Below are positions 1-6,781 of a stretch of 14,139 nt of DNA, piece after piece. The stretch's first letter is position 1; each line of letters starts with the position of its first letter. The translations under genes and the position numbers were made by a program. The stretch spans positions 1 to 14,139 of the forward strand of contig DATJPY010000101.1 in the NCBI GenBank assembly GCA_035506135.1. Direction: 5' to 3'. Source of the DNA: DATJPY01 sp035506135 (GTDB lineage Bacteria; Myxococcota_A; UBA9160; PR03). The notes below the pieces were generated by a model. It made no database searches, was not told where the DNA came from, and worked only from the letters and a program-made list of their open reading frames with translations.

Positions 1-827
1 CCGGCGGCGATGCCGAATGCGGCCAGCGCGAGCGCCCCGCGCGACGAGACACGCACGTCCTGACCGTACACCGCCTGTGCCATCGCGATCGGAACCAGGA
101 GCTGCGCCGCCACCAGGGCGGGAACCACCGTGTTCGCGCGATAGCTCCGCAGCGCATTCTGCGCCGTGGCGAGCCCCTGGATCCCGAAGCCGACCAGGAG
201 CAGGAGCGCGGCGAACGCCATCGAGGCGGGCGGCACCCAGCCCAGGGTCGGGACGAGCCAGGCGCCCACCAGGCGGTTCATCGCATCGCTCATCCCCTGC
301 CCGAGGCCCGCGGCGCCGGCGAGGGCCACGGCGGAGAGGCTCCGCCCCACGCCGCTGATCCGCCCGCTCCCGGTCAGCACGGCGATCAGCACGACGCACG
401 AGCCGAGCGCGAGGCCGAGGTCCTCGGGGACGATGTCGCGGATCGCCGCCGATCCGCGGAGCACGACCGCGAGGATCGCGATGCCCGTGACCAGGCACGC
501 GGTTCCCGCCAGCTCGCGGCGCCTCGGCCGCTCGCCGAGGATGAGAAACGCGAACAGCACGACGAAGACGACCCCGGACGCGATGATCGGCTGCACCACC
601 GCGACTGGCACGCAGGTGAGCGCGTATGAGTGGAAGACGAGCCCGACGACCTGGATCGCGATGGCGAGCAGCCACACGGGTCGCCGCGCGAGCGAGCCGA
701 GGATACGGACACCCGTCGCGCTCACCCGCTCGGCCTGGCTCTTCTGCATCACGACGGCGAGGCCGTACAGCATCGTCGCCATGCCCGCGGCAGCGACGCC
801 CGAGGGATCGACGTGGTCGGGGCGCAT
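1..827 (-). CDS. DMT/EamA-like multi-membrane-spanning transporter, C-terminus cut by window edge
   Basis: The minus-strand frame is open from ATG at 827 to the window edge, giving 275 residues with the C-terminus missing. The translation is strongly hydrophobic. Likely membrane segments lie near residues 10-28, 51-70, 76-97, 107-124, 136-152, 164-180, 201-220 and 233-250, with short basic loops between them (for example GERPRRRE near 98-105). This paired-helix pattern, with an ILGERP-type turn after the third segment, is typical of the drug/metabolite transporter superfamily (EamA/NIPA-like) of inner-membrane proteins. The substrate cannot be told from sequence. ATG 827 has no clear Shine-Dalgarno. 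An in-frame GTG at 923 would add 32 low-complexity residues and sits 10 bases after a TAGCAT box, so the start is uncertain. It lies 180 bases downstream of the thiolase on the same strand. Confidence 0.72.
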   Translation of the reverse strand, partial: MRPDHVDPSGVAAAGMATMLYGLAVVMQKSQAERVSATGVRILGSLARRPVWLLAIAIQVVGLVFHSYALTCVPVAVVQPIIASGVVFVVLFAFLILGERPRRRELAGTACLVTGIAILAVVLRGSAAIRDIVPEDLGLALGSCVVLIAVLTGSGRISGVGRSLSAVALAGAAGLGQGMSDAMNRLVGAWLVPTLGWVPPASMAFAALLLLVGFGIQGLATAQNALRSYRANTVVPALVAAQLLVPIAMAQAVYGQDVRVSSRGALALAAFGIAA

Positions 828-1007
828 CAGAGGTGCGGGCTCCGCGGCTGCGCGGGCGGGCGCGCAAGGTGGATCGGATTCCGAAGGGGCGCCTTCACGA
901 GGCCTCCGTGACGCATCACCCACGGTGCTCGGAATGCTACCACGACCCACCGAGGGCAGGTGGCGGGTTACGGGTCTGCTGCGCGCGCCTTCGAGCGAGC
1001 CTCCGGG
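828..1007. other. Intergenic gap between thiolase and transporter
   Basis: These 180 bases separate two minus-strand genes. The only notable signal on the minus strand is TGGTAGCAT, an extended -10-like string whose hexamer TAGCAT lies at 939-934. It is followed 10 bases later by an in-frame GTG (923-921) of the transporter frame. No convincing -35 and no T-tailed hairpin are visible. Confidence 0.3.
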
Positions 1008-2201
1008 CTAGGCCTCCGGCCTCCGGTAGACGCCGACGACCGCGGCGCCGCCGAGGCCGATGTTGTGCTGGATGGCGACCTTCGCGCCGGGCACCTGGCG
1101 CTTCTCGGCCTGGCCGCGGAGTTGCCAGTTGAGCTCCGCGCACTGCGCGAGCCCCGTCGCCCCGAGCGGATGGCCCTTGCTGATGAGCCCGCCCGACGGA
1201 TTCACGACCCAGCGGCCGCCGTAGGTGGTCGCGCCCTCGTTCACGAGCTCCCCGCCCTTGCCGACCGGTGCCAGCCCGAGCGCCTCGTACGTGATCAGCT
1301 CGTTGGCGCTGAAGCAGTCGTGCAGCTCGACCACCTGCGCGTTCTCGGGGCCGACGCCCGCCTGCTCGTAGGCCTTGAGAGCGGCCGCGCGCGACATGTC
1401 CCAGCCGACCAGCTTGATGTCGCTCTTCTCGCTGAAGCTGCTCGGCGTGTCGGTCGCCATCGCCATGCCGGCGATCTCGACGGCCTGCCTCTCGAGGCCG
1501 TGCTTCCTGACGAAGTCCTCGCTGGCGAGGATCGCGGCGCCGCCGCCGTCGCTGGTCGGGCAGCACTGCAGCTTGGTGAGCGGCTCGTAGACCATCGGCG
1601 CGTTCAGGATGTCCTCGAGCGAGTACTCGTCCTGGAACTGCGAATACGGATTGTTGACCGAGTGCTTGTGGTTCTTGTAGCCGATCTTCGCGAACACCTC
1701 GGGCTTGGTGCCGTACTTCTCCATGTGCTCGCGCCCGGCGTTGCCGAACATCTGCGGCGCGGCCGGCGCCTTGGCGAAGCCGCGCTTCTCGACCATCGCC
1801 TTCATGTGCTTGTCCATCGGGACGGTGCGATCGGTGTACTTGATGCCGAGCGAGCCCTTCTCCATTTTCTCGAAGCCGAGCGCCATCGCGCAGTCCACGA
1901 TGCCGCCCTCGACGAGCTGCTTGGCCATGAAGAGTGCCGTCGAGCCGGTGGAGCAGTTGTTGTTGACGTTGTAGATCGGCACGCCCGAGAGGCCGATCTC
2001 GTAGACGGCGCGCTCGCCGCAGGTGGAGTCGCCGTAGCAGTAGCCGACCGCCACCTGCTCGACGGAGTCGTAGGGGATCTTCGCGTCGGCCAGCGCCTTC
2101 TGGCCGGCCTCCTTCGCCATGTCGGGGTAGTCCCACTGCCGGGAGCCCGGCTTCTCGAACTTCGTCATCCCGACGCCGACCACGAACACCTTGCGGCCCA
2201 T
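1008..2201 (-). CDS. SCP-x type thiolase / lipid-transfer protein (thiolase domain only)
   Basis: This is a 397-residue thiolase-fold protein. The nucleophilic cysteine is C83 in NNNCSTGSTAL. HDCFSANE follows at about 294-301, GHPLGATG at 343-350, and QHNIGLGG at 378-385. The last motif replaces the C-x-G motif of classical thiolases and marks the sterol carrier protein X / lipid-transfer subgroup, which includes peroxisomal SCPx and actinobacterial steroid side-chain enzymes. Family members cleave 3-ketoacyl-CoA (often branched or sterol-derived) thiolytically, or act as aldolase partners with a DUF35 protein. No DUF35 or SCP2 domain gene is adjacent, so a plain thiolase role is inferred. 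ATG 2201 is supported by GGAGAA about 9 bases upstream and by the MGRKVFVVGVGMTKF N-terminus typical of the family. It is divergent from a quinone oxidoreductase across 65 bases. Confidence 0.9.
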   Translation of the reverse strand: MGRKVFVVGVGMTKFEKPGSRQWDYPDMAKEAGQKALADAKIPYDSVEQVAVGYCYGDSTCGERAVYEIGLSGVPIYNVNNNCSTGSTALFMAKQLVEGGIVDCAMALGFEKMEKGSLGIKYTDRTVPMDKHMKAMVEKRGFAKAPAAPQMFGNAGREHMEKYGTKPEVFAKIGYKNHKHSVNNPYSQFQDEYSLEDILNAPMVYEPLTKLQCCPTSDGGGAAILASEDFVRKHGLERQAVEIAGMAMATDTPSSFSEKSDIKLVGWDMSRAAALKAYEQAGVGPENAQVVELHDCFSANELITYEALGLAPVGKGGELVNEGATTYGGRWVVNPSGGLISKGHPLGATGLAQCAELNWQLRGQAEKRQVPGAKVAIQHNIGLGGAAVVGVYRRPEA

Positions 2202-2227
2202 CTGCTGCTTCTCCGGTTGGGGCCGCG

Positions 2228-2233
2228 AGCTTA
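2228..2233 (-). promoter_or_regulatory. Putative -10 box for the thiolase
   Basis: TAAGCT reads on the minus strand at 2233-2228. Transcription starting about 7 bases on would give a leader of about 20 bases that includes the GGAGAA ribosome site and ends at ATG 2201. No good -35 is visible, so this is a positional guess. Confidence 0.3.
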
Positions 2234-2253
2234 GCTCCGTCGAGCCGGAGCGG

Positions 2254-2259
2254 TAGACT
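2254..2259 (+). promoter_or_regulatory. Putative -10 box, likely leaderless start of the quinone oxidoreductase
   Basis: TAGACT is followed by exactly 7 bases and then ATG 2267. There is no ribosome site in the remaining space. If this is the -10 element, the transcript would begin at or next to the start codon. The same geometry recurs at 10463. Confidence 0.35.
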
Positions 2260-2266
2260 CGCCGCG

Positions 2267-3238
2267 ATGAGCCGCGCCATCCTCGTCGAGAAGACCGGCG
2301 GCCCCGAGGTGCTGCAGCTCGCCGAGCGCGATCCGGGCGAGCCGGGCGCGGGCCAGCTGCGCGTCCGCGTGGCGGCCGCTGGCGTGAACTTCATCGACGT
2401 GTACTTCCGGACGGGCCTCTACCCGCGCCCGCTGCCGTTCGTCGTCGGCCTCGAGGGGGCCGGGCGGATCGAGGCGCTCGGCCCCGGTGTCGCGGGCTTC
2501 GACGTCGGCGATCGCGTCGCCTGGGCCTCCGCTCCCGGCTCGTACGCCGAGCGCGCCCTGGTGCCGGCGGCGCTGGCGGTCGCGATCCCGGACGGTGTCA
2601 GCGACGAGACGGCCGGCGCCGTCATGCTGCAGGGCATGACCGCGCACTACCTGGTGCACGCGATCCGCCCGCCCGAGCCCGGCGCCTTCGCGCTCGTGCA
2701 CGCCGCGTCGGGCGGCACGGGTCTCCTGCTGGTGCAGATGCTGAAGCGGGCCGGCGTGCGCGTGATCGGCACCTGCGGCAGCGCCGAGAAGGCCGCGCTC
2801 GTGCGCGAGGCGGGTGCCGAGCAGGCCGTGCGCTACGACGAGTCCGACTTCGTCGCGGCGTCGCGCGAGGCGACGGGCGGCCGCGGCGTCGACGTGGTCT
2901 ACGACGGCGTCGGGCGCACCACCTTCGACGGCAGCCTCGCCGCGCTCCGCCCGCGCGGGCTGCTCGCGCTGTTCGGCCAGTCGAGCGGCCCGGTCCCGCC
3001 CTTCGACCTCCAGCGGCTCAACACGGGCGGCTCGCTCGTCGTGACGCGCCCCTCGCTCGCGCACTTCGTCGCCACCCGCGAGGAGCTCGAGCGCCGCGCC
3101 GGGGCCGTGCTCGCCGCCGTGGCCGACGGCAGCCTGCGCGTTCGCGTCGGTGGCCGCTTCCCGCTCGCAGAGGCCGCGAACGCGCACCGCGCGCTCGAGA
3201 GCCGCGCGACCACCGGCAAGCTGCTGCTCGTCCCCTGA
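2267..3238 (+). CDS. NADPH:quinone oxidoreductase (zeta-crystallin-like, zinc-free MDR family)
   Basis: This 323-residue protein matches the usual length of QOR/zeta-crystallin proteins. The N-terminal GroES-like domain carries AAGVNFIDVYFRTGLY (about 37-52), a hallmark of quinone oxidoreductases, followed by GLEGAGRIEALG and GDRVAW. The nucleotide-binding Rossmann domain has HAASGGTG at 145-152 and RAGVRVIGTCGSAEK (161-175). No zinc-binding cysteine set is present, which is normal for this subgroup. Such enzymes reduce quinones or enones with NADPH in the cytosol, one or two electrons at a time. The true substrate here is unknown, and an enoyl reductase role next to the thiolase is possible. 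The ATG lies 7 bases from a -10-like box without a Shine-Dalgarno. The gene ends one base before the convergent acyltransferase gene. Confidence 0.9.
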   Translation: MSRAILVEKTGGPEVLQLAERDPGEPGAGQLRVRVAAAGVNFIDVYFRTGLYPRPLPFVVGLEGAGRIEALGPGVAGFDVGDRVAWASAPGSYAERALVPAALAVAIPDGVSDETAGAVMLQGMTAHYLVHAIRPPEPGAFALVHAASGGTGLLLVQMLKRAGVRVIGTCGSAEKAALVREAGAEQAVRYDESDFVAASREATGGRGVDVVYDGVGRTTFDGSLAALRPRGLLALFGQSSGPVPPFDLQRLNTGGSLVVTRPSLAHFVATREELERRAGAVLAAVADGSLRVRVGGRFPLAEAANAHRALESRATTGKLLLVP

Positions 3239-3239
3239 T

Positions 3240-4451
3240 CTACAGGACGTACGGGAAGTAGCGTTTGAGCCGCAGCATCGGCTCCTCGAGCACGGCCCAC
3301 GAGAGCCGCGCGAGGCCGTAGCTCCCGGCGAAGGCGAGCGCCCAGAACAGGAGCTGCACGATCAGGAAGTGCTGGGGATAGCGACCCGGCGGGAGGAACT
3401 GCACCAGCGCGTACGCCGCAATGAGGTGGAGCAGATACACGCCGTAGCTGTACTTGCCGAGCCTTCGCAGCCAGGGCGCCTCGAACGCCCGCGCGCGCCA
3501 CGCGCCCGCGGGCGCCGTCAGCACCGACACGAGGAGCGCGCCGTACACGACGCAGAGGAGCGAGAACCCCGCGGTGAGGATGGCGGGGTGCGTGGTGAAC
3601 GAGAGCTCCTTCACGGTCGCGGCCTGCCAGCCGCGGGCGCCCTCGATCGGCGGCATGTGCAGCCGGACCCACGCGAAGCAGCCGAGGAAGGCGATCAACG
3701 CGATCGGCAGCAGGCGCCGCGCGGGGCGGGCCAGCGCGTCGAGCCCGCCCGGGCGCGCCGCGGCGATCGCGATGGCGGCGCCGGTCGCCAGCGTGTCGAG
3801 CCGGCACGGCGTCAGCGCGTAGATCGCGACCGTCGGCGCGCCCGCCGCGAGCAGCGCCACGCGGAGCGCGAGCGCGCCCGCGGCGGTGGCCGCGCAGATG
3901 GCGATCAGGGTGCGCTCGCTGCAGCGGCGCACCGCGAGCGGCCAGAGCAGATAGAAGTGCTCCTCGATCGAGAGCGACCAGGTGATGTCGAGGAGCTGGT
4001 GCTGCCAGGCGCCGGCCAGGGCGACCTTGAGATTCGAGAGGTAGAGCCAGTACCAGATGCCCTGGCGCTTCGCGCCCGGGTTCCAGAAGTCGTCGAAGAG
4101 CGAGAAGAAGGCGATGTGCGGCACGATCACGAGCACGAGCAGCAGCACCGCGTAGTAGAGCGGGAAGATGCGCAGCACGCGCCGCGCGTAGAAGGAGCCG
4201 AAGTAGCTCGGGCTGGTGCGGGCGCGCAGCAGGATGCCCGTGATCAGGAAGCCCGAGAGCACGAAGAACAGATCGACGCCCGACCAACCGAGCGAGGGCA
4301 CCACGGTGAGCGCGCGGGCGAAGGCGCCGCGCGCCAGGGCGTAGTGCGTGGTGTGGTAGAGGACGACCAGCGCGATCGCGAGCCCGCGCAGGCCGTCGAG
4401 GCGCGGATCGCGCCCCCCGAGATCGCCCTCCTCCGCGGCCGCTCCGCCCAG
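3240..4451 (-). CDS. Acyltransferase family 3 (OafA/YrhL-like) membrane protein; start codon unclear
   Basis: This is an integral membrane O-acyltransferase that moves acyl groups from acyl-CoA or similar donors to sugars or other surface molecules. Visible family marks are LDGLRGLAIALVVLYH with the conserved His of the first helix, SGVDLFFVLSGFLITG, the basic segment ARRVLRIFPLYY, WSLSIEEHFYLLWPL, YSYGVYLLHL near the end, and the terminal LEEPMLRLKR. About ten hydrophobic segments follow. The problem is the start. Between the upstream stop (4456) and the conserved first helix there is no ATG, GTG or TTG in frame. CTG at 4451, 4 bases after the upstream stop, gives 403 residues. The first canonical codon is GTG 4304, which would delete the first helix and its His. 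A GGAGGAGGG run lies at about 4426-4434. Either a CTG start or a small sequence error is likely. It forms an operon with the thioredoxin-fold gene. Confidence 0.82.
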   Translation of the reverse strand: MGGAAAEEGDLGGRDPRLDGLRGLAIALVVLYHTTHYALARGAFARALTVVPSLGWSGVDLFFVLSGFLITGILLRARTSPSYFGSFYARRVLRIFPLYYAVLLLVLVIVPHIAFFSLFDDFWNPGAKRQGIWYWLYLSNLKVALAGAWQHQLLDITWSLSIEEHFYLLWPLAVRRCSERTLIAICAATAAGALALRVALLAAGAPTVAIYALTPCRLDTLATGAAIAIAAARPGGLDALARPARRLLPIALIAFLGCFAWVRLHMPPIEGARGWQAATVKELSFTTHPAILTAGFSLLCVVYGALLVSVLTAPAGAWRARAFEAPWLRRLGKYSYGVYLLHLIAAYALVQFLPPGRYPQHFLIVQLLFWALAFAGSYGLARLSWAVLEEPMLRLKRYFPYVL

Positions 4452-4455
4452 TCGC

Positions 4456-5505
4456 CTACCCGGCGCCCGGGCCGTCGGGCGGAAGCGCCTCCATCGGGTA
4501 GCGGGGCACGCCTTCCTTCGCGAGCTCGAAGAACTTCGGACCCATCGGGTTCTCGCCGCGGATCGGCATCGCGCCGCGCCGGATCGTCCAGTCGCCGGGC
4601 GAGAGCTCGGCGGCGCGCGCGAAGTGGCGCTCGGCGGCCTCCGTGCGTCCCTGCCGGTGGAGCCACCACGCCAACGCGCGATGCGCGCGCGCGAGCTGGG
4701 TCTCCGGCGTGGGCAGGAGCTGATGACGCCGCGCGGTGTCCTCGTCGAGGACGCCGCGTCCTTCGCGCACCCAGCCGCGCAGCGCCGCCAGATAGGGCCC
4801 GGACCGCTTGCCGTGGAAGGCCGTGAAGGTGTCGGTGCCGAACTGGGTGTCGTTGGGGCGCACGATCCGCCCGGCCTCGTCGATCCAGATCTGTGTCGGG
4901 ACGTTGACGACGTGGTAGAGCTCCGCGACCCGGTGCTCGGTGTCGATCAGGCTCGGGTGCGTCGGGCGCGCGCGCTCGATGTAGGGGCGCGCGTCCGCCG
5001 GGCTCTGGTCGAGCGCCACCGTGATCGGCACGAAGCCCTCCGCGCCGAGCTCCTCGTAGAGCGCCTGCCACGCCGGCAGGTCCTCGCGACAGCCGCACCA
5101 CGAGGCATAGGCGAGCAGCAGCACCTTCCTGCCGCGCTGGTCCGACAGCCGATGCACGCGGCCCGAGAGGTCCGGCAGCGCGAAGTCGGGCGCCTCGAGC
5201 GAGGCGAGCTGCGCGGTGCGCTCGGCCGCCGAGGATCCGAGCGCGGCGGCGCGCTCGGCGGCGTCGAGGGCGAGCGGCCGGTCGATCGCGCGGGCGAAGG
5301 CGGCGAGATCGACTCCGCGCTCGTCGGACAGCGCGGCGCGGTCGCGCACCGGCACGCAGCGCTCGCCGCGGCAGAGACCCTGCGGGCGGAGCTCCCAGCC
5401 GAGCGCCTCGCGCAGCGCCGCCGGCGGGATCCGCACCCGATCGCCGTCGGCGACGGCCAGGACGGCGACCGGGCGGCCGTCGTCGAGCAAGGTGAAGCTG
5501 GTCAT
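4456..5505 (-). CDS. Thioredoxin-fold (TlpA/redoxin-like) protein with C-x-C site and C-terminal helical repeat
   Basis: The product is a 349-residue protein without a signal peptide, so probably cytosolic. Residues 1-75 form an unassigned N-terminal domain with C45-x4-C50 (GLCRGERCVPV). Residues 102-235 form a TlpA/AhpC-type thioredoxin fold: APDFALPDLSG, then LLLAYASWCGCREDLPAW with W136-C137-G-C139, and the cis-proline loop NVPTQIWID (P203). The canonical site would be WCxxC, so C-x-C spacing is unusual. Residues about 265-305 (LARAHRALAWWLHRQGRTEAAERHFARAAELSPGD) resemble one TPR-like helical pair. A redox or peroxide role is inferred; the partner is unknown. ATG 5505 has a strong GGGAGGG site 7 bases upstream, which is better than the long upstream GTG extension. 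The acyltransferase follows by 4 bases. Confidence 0.82.
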   Translation of the reverse strand: MTSFTLLDDGRPVAVLAVADGDRVRIPPAALREALGWELRPQGLCRGERCVPVRDRAALSDERGVDLAAFARAIDRPLALDAAERAAALGSSAAERTAQLASLEAPDFALPDLSGRVHRLSDQRGRKVLLLAYASWCGCREDLPAWQALYEELGAEGFVPITVALDQSPADARPYIERARPTHPSLIDTEHRVAELYHVVNVPTQIWIDEAGRIVRPNDTQFGTDTFTAFHGKRSGPYLAALRGWVREGRGVLDEDTARRHQLLPTPETQLARAHRALAWWLHRQGRTEAAERHFARAAELSPGDWTIRRGAMPIRGENPMGPKFFELAKEGVPRYPMEALPPDGPGAG

Positions 5506-5562
5506 GCCGCCCTCCCTTCGCCTCGCGGGCGCAGTGTGCCGCGGCGCGGCCGCGCGCTGCAA

Positions 5563-5570
5563 GCTATACG
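5563..5570. promoter_or_regulatory. Overlapping divergent -10-like boxes
   Basis: The string GCTATACG holds TATACG on the plus strand (5565-5570) and TATAGC on the minus strand (5568-5563). It is the most AT-rich point of the 90-base gap between two divergent genes. Plus-strand transcription would give a leader of about 20 bases containing GAGGAGGG. The minus-strand leader would be about 50 bases and contain GGGAGGG. No good -35 is seen on either side. Confidence 0.35.
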
Positions 5571-5595
5571 GATCCGCGAATCGAGGAGGGCCGCC

Positions 5596-5889
5596 GTGGG
5601 TCTCTACGTGCTGATCGGCCGCGACGGGCCGCGCGGGGCCGAGCTGCGCAAGCTCCACCGCGAGGCGCACCTGCGCAACCTCGAGCCGTTGGCCTCCGCC
5701 GAGCGCATCGCCTACGCCGGGCCGCTGCTCGACGCCGCCGACCAGCCCGTGGGCAGCGTGATCATCTTCGAGGCCGAGAGCCTCGCTGCGGCGCGGAGCT
5801 TTGCGCAGCGCGACCCGTACGTGGTGCAGGGGGTCTTCGAGCGCTGGGAGGTCTGGGGCTCCCGGCAGGTCTTTCCGAGCCTCGCCTGA
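5596..5889 (+). CDS. YciI-family protein
   Basis: This is a 97-residue single-domain protein, the usual size of YciI-like proteins (ferredoxin-like alpha/beta fold related to muconolactone isomerase). Typical features are VLIGRDGPRGAELRKLHREAHLRNLEPL near the N-terminus with H21 and H25, AGPLLD (41-46), PVGSVIIFEAES, and QRDPYVVQGVFERWEV with D73. Family members are small cytosolic enzymes or binding proteins, mostly of unknown reaction. The GTG start at 5596 is chosen because GAGGAGGG ends 5 bases upstream and the sequence before it has no family similarity. It is divergent from the thioredoxin-fold gene and convergent with the PilZ gene. Confidence 0.88.
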   Translation: MGLYVLIGRDGPRGAELRKLHREAHLRNLEPLASAERIAYAGPLLDAADQPVGSVIIFEAESLAAARSFAQRDPYVVQGVFERWEVWGSRQVFPSLA

Positions 5890-5932
5890 GCGGAGGCCCG
5901 CAGAATCAGATCGCGGAGGCCCGCAGAATCAG
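5890..5932. repeat. Two perfect 20-base direct repeats, 23-base period
   Basis: The 20-base unit starting GCGGAGGCCC and ending AGAATCAG occurs at 5890-5909 and again, identical, at 5913-5932, with a 3-base spacer. The pair starts directly after the YciI stop codon, in the 65-base gap between convergent genes. Each CCGC can pair with a GCGG a few bases on, so weak hairpins (CCGC...GCGG) are possible. No T-run follows on either strand. I do not recognise the element. Confidence 0.8.
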
Positions 5933-5954
5933 GATAGCGGGGGCGCGGCCGGGA

Positions 5955-6683
5955 TCAGAGCGTCAGGCCGAGCGAGACCTGCGCCACCTCGCGGCGGATC
6001 GCCGCGAGCGCCGGCTCGGCCACCGCGCCGAAGGCGACCCCCATGCCGACCGGCAGGTCCGCGCGATGCAGGTTTCCGGGCACGTTCGTGTAGAGCACCG
6101 AGCCCGGGAGCCGCAACGAGCCGGGCCCGACCGGGATCTCCACCTCCACCGCCGCGTTGCGCACCGCGGGGCGCGTCGTCTCGAGGAAGAGCCCACCGGC
6201 CGACAGCGTGTAGAGCCGAGCGCCCTTCTGGCGACCCGCGTGGAAGAACAGCGCCGGCGCATCGATCGGCGCACGCGGCTCGCGACGCTGCGGGTGGTCC
6301 CAGAACCGCGCCAGCGCGCGGTTCACCTGGAAGCGCAGCCGCGCGTCGTCGAAGGGCTCCCACAGCGCCAGGGCCAGGCCCGCCGCGCGCAGCTCCGAGA
6401 GCGCCTCCGGCCCCGGGCCCGCGCCGGCCACGATGTACGAGAGGATTCCGTCCGGCGCACCGGCGGCGAGCGCCGCGAGCGCCGCCGCGAGGTCGATCAC
6501 CGCGAGGTCGGGAGGGATCAGTGCGGCCGCCACCTGCTGGTGGCGCTCTCCTACGAGCTGGAACGCCTGCTCGGGGCTCTTCGCGCGCAGCGTCCGATAG
6601 CCGAGCCGGCGCAGGCGCTGGGTCAGCGCACCGCGCGGGGCGCCGCCGCCGTCGATCACCAGGACGGTGCGCTGCGTGGGCAT
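5955..6683 (-). CDS. Degenerate receiver plus PilZ domain protein
   Basis: The protein has 242 residues. Residues 5-125 look like a CheY-type receiver (TVLVIDGGG, then alternating strands and helices), but the acidic pocket and phospho-acceptor context are poorly conserved, so it is probably a pseudo-receiver. Residues 132-230 form a PilZ domain: R133-R-E-P-R137 gives the RxxxR motif and T159-L-S161-A-G-G164 gives the second motif, where D or N is usual at the first position. It ends with a VGMGVAF strand. PilZ domains bind cyclic di-GMP and change partner activity; both key arginines are present, so binding is plausible. ATG 6683 is preferred over the longer form because AGGGA lies about 8 bases upstream and the family begins there. 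It is probably co-oriented with, and downstream of, the larger PilZ gene (98-base gap). Confidence 0.8.
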   Translation of the reverse strand: MPTQRTVLVIDGGGAPRGALTQRLRRLGYRTLRAKSPEQAFQLVGERHQQVAAALIPPDLAVIDLAAALAALAAGAPDGILSYIVAGAGPGPEALSELRAAGLALALWEPFDDARLRFQVNRALARFWDHPQRREPRAPIDAPALFFHAGRQKGARLYTLSAGGLFLETTRPAVRNAAVEVEIPVGPGSLRLPGSVLYTNVPGNLHRADLPVGMGVAFGAVAEPALAAIRREVAQVSLGLTL

Positions 6684-6754
6684 GCCGAGATCCCTCTCCA
6701 CCCGGTCTGGATCGGTCGAACGCGGCGCCGGAGTGAGCGGCGCTCCGGCAGGCT

Positions 6755-6779
6755 GCAACCCGCCGGCAAGGCGGTTGCC
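6755..6779 (-). other. Two mutually exclusive hairpins between the PilZ genes
   Basis: The arms GCAACCCGCC (6755-6764) and GGCGGTTGC (6770-6778) can form a 9-base-pair stem with one bulged C and a GGCAA loop. Alternatively, GGCAA (6765-6769) pairs with TTGCC (6775-6779) around GGCGG. The element sits just 3' of the upstream PilZ stop codon on the minus strand. No T-tract follows, so it is not a standard intrinsic terminator. It may be an attenuator, an RNA-stability stem, or chance in GC-rich DNA. Confidence 0.4.
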
Positions 6780-6781
6780 AA

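Noticed and set aside
937..2394. 485-codon minus-strand frame over the thiolase
   Set aside because: The thiolase in the neighbouring frame has all catalytic motifs; this frame is Arg/Gly-rich and has none.
3150..4826. 558-codon plus-strand frame opposite the acyltransferase
   Set aside because: It is antisense to a clear membrane acyltransferase and rich in Arg, Glu and His repeats typical of a shadow frame.
5506..5670. Longer GTG start for the thioredoxin-fold protein at 5670
   Set aside because: It would overlap the divergent YciI gene, and GGGAGGG lies just before ATG 5505, which begins the conserved-looking protein.
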